A DNA stretch of 64,000 bases, taken from NCBI GenBank assembly GCA_000403315.2, contig KE159636.1:2206041-2270040 (forward strand). The letters run 5' to 3'. The notes beneath the pieces were generated by a model that saw nothing but the letters and a program-made list of their open reading frames with translations, did not search any database and was not told the DNA's origin. Origin of the DNA: Lachnospiraceae bacterium A2 (GTDB lineage: Bacteria; Bacillota; Clostridia; Lachnospirales; Lachnospiraceae). This document shows, piece by piece, positions 18,662 to 25,922 of this stretch. The stretch's first letter is position 1. Each line of letters opens with the position of its first letter. Position numbers and translations under genes: made by a program.

Positions 18662-19948
18662 ATGAATTATAACACACAGAACGCAAAAATTGCATCCATA
18701 ACTGAAAAAACTCTGATTGTTGGAATTGATGTGGGAAGTGAAACCCACTATGCCCGGGCATTTGACTGGCGCAACTACGAGTATACAAAGAAACCGCTGG
18801 AGTTCAGCAACACAGAGGCCGGATTCCAGACATTCAAAGCATGGATGGGGGACATAGCGGAGAAATACGGCAAAACTGCCGTAATACCGGGCATGGAGCC
18901 GACAGGGCATTACTGGTTTGCCCTGGGGAAATTCCTGCAGGACAGCGGGATGAGGCCTGTGCATGTGAATCCCCACCACGTGAAAAAACCAAAAGAACTG
19001 GATGACAACAACCCCAACAAAAATGACCGTAAAGACCCAAAGACGATCGCTGCGCTTGTCAACGAGGGACGGTTCTCGTACCCTTACATACCAACCGGTA
19101 TCTATGCAGAGATCAGGAGCCTGTCAAACCTGCGCTTCCAGACGCAGGAGGAGCTCACGAGGATCAGGAACCGCCTGGCCAGATGGTTCGCCATCTACTT
19201 TCCTGAATATAAAGGCGTTTATGGGGATTTGAAGGCGGTGAGTGGGAGGATGGTGCTGAAGGAGGCGCCGCTGCCGGAGGACATCAGAAAACTGGGGGTG
19301 GAAGGTGTGGACCGGATATGGAGGGACGCAAAGCTGAGAGGCGCCGGAATGAAGAGGGCAAAGACCCTGGTAACAGCTGCGGGGCATAGCGTAGGAAGTA
19401 CGGAAGCGCCGGAAGCCGCCCGTATGGAACTGAAAAACCTTCTGGCTGACATGGATGTATATACCTCAAGGCTGGAGGGGCTTCCCCTGAAAATAGAGGA
19501 AAAGCTGAAAGAAACCCCATATGTTGATAAACTGATAGGGATTAAGGGGATCGGCCTGGCAACAGTCAGCGGATTCATTGCGGAGGTGGGAGACATTGGA
19601 CGTTTTGACAACCCAAAGCAGTTACAGAAGCTGGCGGGATATGCGGTTGTGGCGAATGATTCCGGGAAGCATAACGGCGAAAGCCGGATCAGTTACAGGG
19701 GAAGGAAACGCCTGAGGTATGTGCTGTATGAAGCAGCGATACCCTTGATTGGGAAGAATGCAGAGTTCAGGGCAATACATGGGTATTACCGGACACGTAA
19801 AGAAAACCCATTAAAGAAGATGCAGTCTGTCGTAGCGGTAGCGTGTAAGGTCCTGGGGATATTCTACACGATACTGACAAAAGGTGTAGACTATGATGCC
19901 GGAAAACTGATGGGCGACATCAGGAGGCCACAGATCCAGGCAGCGTAA
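18662..19948 (+). CDS. IS110-family transposase (DEDD recombinase)
   Basis: About 428 residues. N-terminal RuvC-like DEDD domain: VGIDVGSETHYA (first Asp), GMEPTGHYW (Glu), KNDRKDPKTIAAL (two Asp). C-terminal Tnp20/IS116 domain: IGIKGIGLATVSGFIAEVGDI, then GYAVVANDSGKHNG with the catalytic serine. Such enzymes act with a structured non-coding RNA carried by the element, encoded upstream or downstream of the gene depending on subgroup. A TTG at 18641 gives seven extra residues; the ATG at 18662 is better placed after GAGAGG. Looks intact. Confidence 0.93.
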   Translation: MNYNTQNAKIASITEKTLIVGIDVGSETHYARAFDWRNYEYTKKPLEFSNTEAGFQTFKAWMGDIAEKYGKTAVIPGMEPTGHYWFALGKFLQDSGMRPVHVNPHHVKKPKELDDNNPNKNDRKDPKTIAALVNEGRFSYPYIPTGIYAEIRSLSNLRFQTQEELTRIRNRLARWFAIYFPEYKGVYGDLKAVSGRMVLKEAPLPEDIRKLGVEGVDRIWRDAKLRGAGMKRAKTLVTAAGHSVGSTEAPEAARMELKNLLADMDVYTSRLEGLPLKIEEKLKETPYVDKLIGIKGIGLATVSGFIAEVGDIGRFDNPKQLQKLAGYAVVANDSGKHNGESRISYRGRKRLRYVLYEAAIPLIGKNAEFRAIHGYYRTRKENPLKKMQSVVAVACKVLGIFYTILTKGVDYDAGKLMGDIRRPQIQAA

Positions 19949-20484
19949 TAAACGGACATAAACCACAAGCAGGCAATGCCCTGTCATAGTTGGGTTGGAC
20001 TTCCAAAAATTTTGATTGAGGGTTGAATCCAGCTGTGGCAGGAAAGCTGGAAAGTATGGGGAACGATCCGGGAAAACGTCCACCGAAAGGTGCCGGTGAG
20101 GGAAGCATACGGGACAGGTCAGTAAGACTTATACAAAGAATGAGCCGGTAGCCGGCAGGAATATTTTCCATAGGGCATGACCCTGGTTAGGAGCTGAGCT
20201 GGCACCCTGGTTATGGACAGGCGGGACGAAGGAAGTTAGGACCCCGGCAGAGATGCAGGGTGATCCTGGTAGACACGGGAGGTACGCTGCCATAGAAGGA
20301 TGGGTATACATAAGGCCATGTAGAGCGAAAACAAAGACGTTCTACTTCGTGTACCCTTCACCCTATATTTTCGTACCAGATACAGAGAAATGTCCATCTC
20401 CTTGGCTCATTCATCTGAGATATGTAACTATAAATTCCTTGATTTTTTAAGGAAAATCACTTGACAATATAGGGAGGAAAAGGT
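19949..20484 (+). ncRNA. Long structured non-coding region after the IS110 transposase; candidate guide (bridge/seek) RNA locus
   Basis: About 535 bases without a credible ORF, unusually long for this window. Small stems are visible: CCAGC/GCTGG around 20030-20051, CACC-GAAA-GGTG around 20080-20091, GCCGG-TAG-CCGGC around 20143-20155, and a repeated ACCCTGGTTA (about 20181 and 20210). IS1111-type members of the IS110 family place their guide RNA here. The right end of the element was not located; the RNA call is inference from family knowledge plus structure. Confidence 0.45.
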
Positions 20485-21318
20485 ATGGAAAGAAAATTGA
20501 TATTTTTGGATATTGACGGGACGCTGGTTGATGCGTTTGCAAGCCCATCCAAACGTGTAGCAGAAGCATTGCAGAAGGCGAGGGAACATGGGCACCTTCT
20601 GTTTTTGTGTACTGGGCGCAGCATGCCCATTATCAGCAGCGACATTTTGGATTTGGGCTTTGACGGGGTGATCGCCAGCGCCGGGGGGCATATAGAAGTT
20701 GGGGGGCAAGTGGTGTTTGACAGTATCCTTCCAGAAGAAACGATACAGGAATGCCTTTCTGTGTTCCATGCCAATGGAGCCTATTGCCGGATCGAAACCC
20801 CGGAGGGAATTTATGCAGATTCCAAAATGGAGGAATTATTGAAAAATGCAGAGCCAGATCCGGCCAATTCCGAACTGATCCGTATGCAGAAGGAACTGGA
20901 AACAGGAATCCGGATCCGCCGTTATGAAGATTACCCCTGCCAAGGGGCATATAAAATCTGCTTCACCAGCAGCGAGCTATCCTCCATTGAGGAAACCAAA
21001 CGCAGCTTGGGGGACCGGTTTAAATATGCCATATACCCTTTTTCAGAACATACAACCTGCATTAACGGTGAAATTATCCCCAACGGGGTCGACAAAGGGA
21101 AGGGCATAGAACTGGTCTGCCAGCAGTTTGGCGCAAGCATAAAAGACACGATTGCATTTGGGGACAGCATGAATGATTATGAGATGATGGAAACCGCAGG
21201 TATCAGCGTTGCCATGGGGAATGCCTGTGAGGAACTGAAAAGCGTTGCTGACGTTGTCTGCGGGACGGTGAAAGAGGATGGTGTTTATTATGAGTTTCAG
21301 CGGATGGGGCTTATATAA
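20485..21318 (+). CDS. HAD-superfamily Cof-type phosphatase
   Basis: 277-residue haloacid-dehalogenase-like hydrolase. Motif I is LDIDGTLVDA (Asp nucleophile), motif II LFLCTGRS, and motif III/IV GDSMNDYEMMETAG with KGKGIELV before it. The large cap domain between motifs II and III marks the Cof (class IIB) group, which usually dephosphorylates sugar phosphates or flavin precursors. Starts just after AGGGAGG; not in an obvious operon with its IS neighbour. Confidence 0.9.
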   Translation: MERKLIFLDIDGTLVDAFASPSKRVAEALQKAREHGHLLFLCTGRSMPIISSDILDLGFDGVIASAGGHIEVGGQVVFDSILPEETIQECLSVFHANGAYCRIETPEGIYADSKMEELLKNAEPDPANSELIRMQKELETGIRIRRYEDYPCQGAYKICFTSSELSSIEETKRSLGDRFKYAIYPFSEHTTCINGEIIPNGVDKGKGIELVCQQFGASIKDTIAFGDSMNDYEMMETAGISVAMGNACEELKSVADVVCGTVKEDGVYYEFQRMGLI

Positions 21319-21443
21319 AGGAGGGCAGCAGGGTGGACGTAGAATTCAGCCCCTGTAGATGGCAATGGCTGTAGTTGGCAGAAAGGAAAAGGAAGCCGTG
21401 GAATCCATGCTGCCGGAATGTACCCCAAGAAGGAGATGGCATT

Positions 21444-21707
21444 ATGAGAAAAAGAACAAGCCTGCCGCAAATTAAGCTTTCGGACACCCAAAAAGCAAAG
21501 CTTAATGCGGAGATAAAAGCGTTTTACCTTGACGAACGGGGCGAAGAAATCGGCGTAATAGAGCAAATGCAATTATTGGACTTATTTGAACAGAAGCTGG
21601 CGCCAATTGTCTATAATAAAGCCCTTAACGATACAAAGAATTGGTTTGCCCAAATGATGGAAAATTTGGATTCTGATTTCTATGCGCTGTACAAGGAGGA
21701 AGGCTAG
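21444..21707 (+). CDS. DUF2164-like small protein
   Basis: 87 residues, starting MRKRTSLPQIKLSDTQK after AAGGAGATGG. The pattern of an N-terminal charged segment, YLDERGEEIGVIEQMQLLDLF and a helical C-terminus (YNKALNDTKNWFAQMM) resembles the DUF2164 family. No function is known. Follows the HAD gene by about 125 bases, possibly co-transcribed. Confidence 0.7.
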   Translation: MRKRTSLPQIKLSDTQKAKLNAEIKAFYLDERGEEIGVIEQMQLLDLFEQKLAPIVYNKALNDTKNWFAQMMENLDSDFYALYKEEG

Positions 21708-21921
21708 CCGTAGCTGGCGGAACACCCAAATATAAATGTGCCAGACCCCCCCCAAGCACCAAGCCCTGTGTGCCTGTGGGGGAATGCTTGATCCTTAAAT
21801 CTTACTGTTGTAATATTTATAGGATTGAAAATAATAATATGAAATGATGCAAAAGGGGTTAAAAAGAGGTTCTGGGCGTGCTGATTAACGTAGTAACATC
21901 ATTTAAAAATATTCCAAAAAA
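21708..21921. other. Spacer without a gene before the hsp20 control region
   Basis: A/T-rich spacer with a C8 tract near 21746 and a loose CCCCC/GGGGG pairing with the stretch near 21776. No conserved ORF seen. Confidence 0.4.
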
Positions 21922-21948
21922 TTAGCACTCAACCCTTGACAGTGCTAA
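21922..21948 (+). promoter_or_regulatory. CIRCE operator (HrcA site) upstream of hsp20
   Basis: TTAGCACTC (21922-21930), 9-base spacer, CAGTGCTAA (21940-21948): the CIRCE inverted repeat with one mismatch in the right arm. It overlaps the -35 element, as expected for HrcA repression. Confidence 0.9.
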
Positions 21949-21964
21949 CAATAAATGTTATATT
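21936..21964 (+). promoter_or_regulatory. hsp20 promoter
   Basis: -35 TTGACA (21936-21941), 17-base spacer, -10 TATATT (21959-21964), embedded in the CIRCE element. Confidence 0.85.
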
Positions 21965-22079
21965 ACAACTAGAACAAAGCAAAAGCAGCAACAAAACAAA
22001 AGAAAATCCGTTTTTGCTTTGGCATAAAGGAACCAAAACCACAAATAATAATAGAAGCATTGACAAGGAGGAAGGACTT

Positions 22080-22529
22080 ATGTTAGTACCCAGCATTTTT
22101 AACAGTAACCTCAGCAACGATTTTTTCAACGATTCTTTTGAGCATATGTTCCGGGATGCGTTCCGCTCACCGTTCGGGCAAGCCAATAGCCTTTCCTGCA
22201 TGTCCACCGACATTCAGGATTTGGGCGATAAATACCAGATGGAAATGGAACTTCCCGGCTATGAAAAAAAGGATTTGAAGGCAGACCTTAAGGAAGGTTA
22301 CCTGACAATTTCCGCCGAACGCAGTGAGAATAAGGAAGAAAAGGATGAAAAAGGCAGGTTTGTCCGCCGGGAGCGTTATATGGGAAGCTGCCAAAGGAGC
22401 TTTTACGTAGGGAAAAATGTGAAGCAGGAAGATATTCATGCCAGCTTTGAAAATGGTATCCTGAAGCTGGTATTTCCAAAGAAAGAGCTTCCCGCAGCGG
22501 AGGAGAAAAAATATATCACGATTAAATAA
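22080..22529 (+). CDS. Small heat-shock protein, Hsp20/alpha-crystallin family
   Basis: 149-residue ATP-independent holdase chaperone that keeps unfolded proteins soluble. The alpha-crystallin domain covers about residues 40-140, from STDIQDLGDKYQMEMELPGYEKKDL to the C-terminal FENGILKLVFPK. RBS AAGGAGGAAGG lies before the ATG at 22080. CIRCE and a strong promoter upstream indicate HrcA-controlled heat induction; it is a single-gene unit here, ending at a MITE-like hairpin. Confidence 0.94.
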   Translation: MLVPSIFNSNLSNDFFNDSFEHMFRDAFRSPFGQANSLSCMSTDIQDLGDKYQMEMELPGYEKKDLKADLKEGYLTISAERSENKEEKDEKGRFVRRERYMGSCQRSFYVGKNVKQEDIHASFENGILKLVFPKKELPAAEEKKYITIK

Positions 22530-22537
22530 ATCTGCAG

Positions 22538-22640
22538 AAGGGGCTGTCGCACTAAGCAAAACATATACAAGATATTGTCATAGTAGAAGGATTCAAACTA
22601 ACTATATCTTGTATCATTTTTCTTAATGGAACAGCCCCTT
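22538..22640. repeat. MITE-like inverted-repeat element after hsp20
   Basis: Starts AAGGGGCTGTCGCACTAAG and ends with the imperfect reverse CTTAATGGAACAGCCCCTT; inner arms ATACAAGATAT (22565-22575) / ATATCTTGTAT (22604-22614). The first 16 bases of the terminal repeat match those of the element at 53778-53969. It may also act as the hsp20 terminator. Confidence 0.7.
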
Positions 22641-22788
22641 CATTCTTTCTGCTTGATTTCAAAGTATTGGATGAGGTCACATCACAGTTTTTTTGTGCTG
22701 TTTAATTGCCAAATTCCCGTTATTGTTCATATCTATGGTGTTCACAGCAACAAATTCCTGCGTTTATCGTAATTTAATGGTTTTATAT
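22641..22788. other. Spacer with a possible gene remnant (minus strand)
   Basis: No intact gene. On the minus strand a short open stretch ends at a stop near 22678 (EFVAVNTIDMNNNGNL...), with an in-frame stop about 27 codons upstream; it could be the tail of a decayed gene. Confidence 0.3.
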
Positions 22789-24384
22789 TATTGACTCAAA
22801 CTTCCCACACCGATTGGTGTGCTGAACCTTGAAAAATCAATACTTTAGTCCATAAAAAAGGCACAAACCTGCACTTGATGGTATAATTGAATTGCGAATA
22901 ACAATCACACAGCAAGGAGATTTATGCCATGTCAAGTATACCATATAATGCTGAAAACGGAAATGAGATTTCTAGCTCTGTCACAAATTTTATGACCCAA
23001 TTCCAAATCGGGAAACTTCTTTTCAAATGTAATGCCGGTAAAGCAAAAGGGATTCCGGTAATCAAAGTGTTTCGATACCTGTTCTGTCTCATTTTCTCGG
23101 ATCGAAGCATGTATATGCAGTGGAAAACAGGCATATTTGATGGTTCATTCTGCAAGAACACCGTTTATCGCTTCCTCAATAATGCGAAGATTAACTGGTC
23201 TCGGTTCACAACCTTGCTTTCAAGCCGGATCATTAACGATTTCATGAAGCCACTTACGGATGAGGGCCGCAAAGATGTCTTCATTATTGATGACAGCCTG
23301 TTTGACCGTTCCCGTTCAAATAAAACGGAACTTCTGGCGAAAGTCTTCGACCACTGCTCTATGAAGTACAAGAGAGGTTACCGTATGCTGACACTTGGAT
23401 GGTCCGATGGCAACTCCTTTGTTCCGATCAACCATCGTCTTCTGTCGGCAGCCGACGATAAAAACCTGCTCTGCAAAGCTGCAAACTTCGATGGACGTTC
23501 TCTTGCCGGGAAAAGGCGGAAAGAATCCAGACGAAAAGCAACAGAAGTCTTGATTGACCTCATCAGAGCAGCACAATCATCTGGAGTTTCTGCAAAATAC
23601 GTGCTGTTCGACAGCTGGTTTTCATCACCCAAGACCATCACCGCCTTAAAGACAAACTGCGAATTGGACACAATCGCAATGGTTAAGAAAAGCAGTAAAA
23701 TCAAATATGGCTATCAGGGTGGCAGATACAGCATCAAAGAAATCTATAAACAGTGCAGAAAACGTAGAGGACGCTCCAAATATCTGCTTTCCATTGACGT
23801 AACCGTTGGTGACGAGGCAATTGAGGCAAAAATCGTCTGTGTCCGGAACAAAAGCAAGAAAAAAGACTGGCTTGCCATCATCAGCACGGATACAACTCTC
23901 TCAGAGGAAGAAATCATCCGTATTTATGGGAAGCGCTGGGATATTGAGGTGTTTTTCAAGACCTGCAAATCCTGTCTGCATCTGGTAAAGGAGTGCCGGA
24001 GCCTTTCCTATGATGCTTTGACCGCTCATGTATCCATTGTTTTTGCGCGATATATGATGCTTGCAGTTACACAGCGATGCAATACGGATGACAAAACGAT
24101 TTGCGAACTGTTTTTCTGCCTCATGGATGAACTGGATGACATCACGTTCAGTCAATCCATGAGGATTATCATAGATGCACTAATGGATACCGTTATGGAA
24201 TATTTCCACATCACAGAACAGCAGCTGGAGGAATTCACCGCCAGCTTTATTCAGCGGCTGCCAAAGTACATGCAAAAAGCATTGGAGTGCGGTTCAGCGG
24301 CTGCCTGAGCGCTATTTTGTGAGCTAAAGTATTGATTTTTCAAGGAGCAAATCCCATTTTTAATGTGGGAAGTTTGAGTTATTG
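22789..24384 (+). mobile_element. Complete IS4-type insertion sequence with 5-bp target duplication
   Basis: Element spans 22794-24379 (1586 bp). Perfect 16-bp terminal repeats ACTCAAACTTCCCACA (22794-22809) and its complement (24364-24379), plus a perfect 22-bp subterminal repeat (22827-22848 / 24324-24345). The direct repeat TATTG (22789-22793 and 24380-24384) is the target duplication. It carries one intact transposase gene, so it may still be mobile. Confidence 0.93.
22929..24308 (+). CDS. IS4-family DDE transposase
   Basis: 459 residues. Catalytic aspartates appear in FIIDDSLFDRS and VLFDSWFSS, and the glutamate in the Y-(2)-R-(3)-E-(6)-K signature IYGKRWDIEVFFKTCK, which defines the IS4 group. 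The C-terminus is helical, typical of the family. Start ATG at 22929 follows AAGGAG (22913-22918). Full length and uninterrupted, inside matching terminal repeats. Confidence 0.95.
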   Translation: MSSIPYNAENGNEISSSVTNFMTQFQIGKLLFKCNAGKAKGIPVIKVFRYLFCLIFSDRSMYMQWKTGIFDGSFCKNTVYRFLNNAKINWSRFTTLLSSRIINDFMKPLTDEGRKDVFIIDDSLFDRSRSNKTELLAKVFDHCSMKYKRGYRMLTLGWSDGNSFVPINHRLLSAADDKNLLCKAANFDGRSLAGKRRKESRRKATEVLIDLIRAAQSSGVSAKYVLFDSWFSSPKTITALKTNCELDTIAMVKKSSKIKYGYQGGRYSIKEIYKQCRKRRGRSKYLLSIDVTVGDEAIEAKIVCVRNKSKKKDWLAIISTDTTLSEEEIIRIYGKRWDIEVFFKTCKSCLHLVKECRSLSYDALTAHVSIVFARYMMLAVTQRCNTDDKTICELFFCLMDELDDITFSQSMRIIIDALMDTVMEYFHITEQQLEEFTASFIQRLPKYMQKALECGSAAA

Positions 24385-24411
24385 ACATATATAATGTGGC
24401 TATGTTACAAT
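24382..24411 (+). promoter_or_regulatory. Promoter at the IS4 junction, driving the DUF6273-like lipoprotein gene
   Basis: -35 TTGACA (24382-24387) is made partly of the right target duplication; 18-base spacer; -10 TACAAT (24406-24411). The insertion duplicated the first bases of the -35, leaving this copy intact. Confidence 0.55.
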
Positions 24412-24462
24412 TTTGAAAAAGTTTATAATAAACAAATTTCACAAAAAATGGAGTGTTAGAGA

Positions 24463-25206
24463 ATGAAAAGAAGGTTTTATTTTGGGTTAACAGTTTTTTG
24501 TGTATTATTGATGTGTTTTGGCCTGTTCGGATGTGGGCAATCTTCTGCGGATACGGCATCCGTGCCTATAGAGATAGGGGAACACATGAACTTTGGAAAC
24601 TATCAGGGAGCGGAAATTGAATGGCGGGTTCTTGACGTGAAAGATGGAAATGTGCTGTTGCTCAGCGAATACGGGTTAGACGTGAAGCCATATCATGATA
24701 GTGCATCCTCGGACATTAGCTGGGAGGCGTGCAGCTTACGCCAATGGTTAAATGGGGAATTTTATGAGAGCTCATTCACGGACGAGGAAAAGAAAAAAAT
24801 CATGTTATCCACGTCGGAAGGATTTCCAGAATATAACGCAGGTGTTGCAGGAGGAGGTTATAGCTATTTTGAAAGAGAAACGGAAGATAATGTATTCCTG
24901 CTTAGTTATACAGAAGCGTGTCATTATATATCATCTGAAATGGCAAACGAAGGGAACAGCGTCGGGCTTTGCTATCCAACGGAATATGCAAAAAGCAGCC
25001 CTGACATAGATATTTACCACGATGCCTGCGGATGGTGGTTGGGCGCTGGATTTCGGGGATATGCGGATCAGTGCAGGCAGTTTGTCGTTTCGCCTTATGG
25101 CAAAATTAACGCAGAGGAGGATGCAAGCAGCACGAAGTATGCGGTCCGGCCTGCCATGTGGATAAAATGGCAGGAAGGCCCTGATGGCATAGGGCAAGGA
25201 GATTAG
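24463..25206 (+). CDS. Lipoprotein with a DUF6273-like domain
   Basis: 247 residues. Signal peptide with lipobox LFGC (Cys24), then a domain resembling DUF6273 (NFGNYQGAEIEWRVLDV, LRQWLNGEFY, and C-terminal WWLGAGF...YAVRPAMWIKW), a fold related to formylglycine-generating/C-type-lectin-like proteins. The domain function is unknown; it is expected on the outer face of the membrane. Its signal peptide closely resembles that of the lipoprotein at 25923. It precedes the double-glycine peptide gene, so an immunity, receptor or ligand role is possible but not shown. Confidence 0.75.
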   Translation: MKRRFYFGLTVFCVLLMCFGLFGCGQSSADTASVPIEIGEHMNFGNYQGAEIEWRVLDVKDGNVLLLSEYGLDVKPYHDSASSDISWEACSLRQWLNGEFYESSFTDEEKKKIMLSTSEGFPEYNAGVAGGGYSYFERETEDNVFLLSYTEACHYISSEMANEGNSVGLCYPTEYAKSSPDIDIYHDACGWWLGAGFRGYADQCRQFVVSPYGKINAEEDASSTKYAVRPAMWIKWQEGPDGIGQGD

Positions 25207-25503
25207 GCGTTTCGGTATAAATACTGGAATGGCTCAGGTTATTTCTTATGGATGTGTGCATATTTGTTATTGATTTATATAATATATTTATACAATATAC
25301 TTGACACATATAGTATTCACATGCTACTCTATGATTATAGAAGGAGTTTGGAGATTATTTATAGACAAATTTAATGAATAATAATTAACAGATATGTTTT
25401 TTGATGCAATGTTTCGTTGTGAATTGATTGTTATTTGGTTCAGAAAGAGCACAAAACAAGGTGTATTGCACCTAAAAATATTATTTATGAGGAGGAAGAA
25501 ACC
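25207..25503. other. Long AT-rich leader/spacer before the double-glycine peptide gene
   Basis: About 300 bases without a gene. It holds the peptide promoter (25301-25330) and a roughly 170-base 5' leader. Confidence 0.5.
25301..25330 (+). promoter_or_regulatory. Candidate promoter of the double-glycine peptide gene
   Basis: -35 TTGACA (25301-25306), 18-base spacer, -10 TACTCT (25325-25330). The -10 is weak, so the assignment is tentative. Confidence 0.45.
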
Positions 25504-25728
25504 ATGAAGAAAGTAGAAAAACAAATAAGCATGGAAATTAATGGGGGGCATTATGTTACAGCATGGCCACATACTGCTCCAGAGGCTAGCCAGAAGGGGA
25601 CGGCGGGATGGCAGCAATACTGTCCGAATAAGAAACACACTAAAGTACACATATTCGAGCGTGAAACATATTACTATAGGTGGGGAACAGGGAGAATGTA
25701 TTTTTGCCCTGCTTCTGGTTGCAACTAG
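25504..25728 (+). CDS. Candidate double-glycine-leader secreted peptide precursor (bacteriocin-like)
   Basis: 74 residues with a very good RBS (AGGAGGAAG) before the ATG. The first 15 residues, MKKVEKQISMEINGG, look like a short leader ending in Gly-Gly, the cut site of C39-peptidase exporters; such an exporter is encoded 2.4 kb downstream. The predicted mature part (59 residues, from HYVTAWPHTAPE) is rich in aromatic and basic residues and has three cysteines (40, 68, 73) near CPNKK and FCPASGCN. No family is recognised. It has its own terminator, so it is expressed alone. A bacteriocin or signal peptide is the favoured idea, unproven. Confidence 0.6.
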   Translation: MKKVEKQISMEINGGHYVTAWPHTAPEASQKGTAGWQQYCPNKKHTKVHIFERETYYYRWGTGRMYFCPASGCN

Positions 25729-25755
25729 TATATAACATGCAGAGATGAATGTCAT

Positions 25756-25806
25756 GGCAACGAATGAGGTTATTTAACAACTGCTTTCGTTGCCTTTCTG
25801 TTATTT
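25756..25806 (+). terminator. Terminator after the double-glycine peptide gene
   Basis: Stem GGCAACGAA (25756-25764) / TTCGTTGCC (25786-25794), followed by a T-rich stretch (TTTCTGTTATTT). Confidence 0.8.
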
Positions 25807-25843
25807 GCCTTAGATGTATGATGTGAAAATAGAAGAATGGCAG

Positions 25844-25871
25844 TTGTAATTAGCTTTGAATAAGGTATAAT
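25844..25871 (+). promoter_or_regulatory. Promoter of the binding-protein/exporter/permease operon
   Basis: -35 TTGTAA (25844-25849), 16-base spacer, -10 TATAAT (25866-25871), about 50 bases before the lipoprotein start. Confidence 0.65.
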
Positions 25872-25922
25872 CTCTGACAGTTTTTTATTTTTGAAAATTA
25901 TTGATAGATAGGGGAGCGGAAA

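Noticed and set aside
22538..22640. Considered as a plain terminator of hsp20
   Set aside because: It may act as one, but the terminal sequence shared with 53778-53969 shows it is a mobile repeat.
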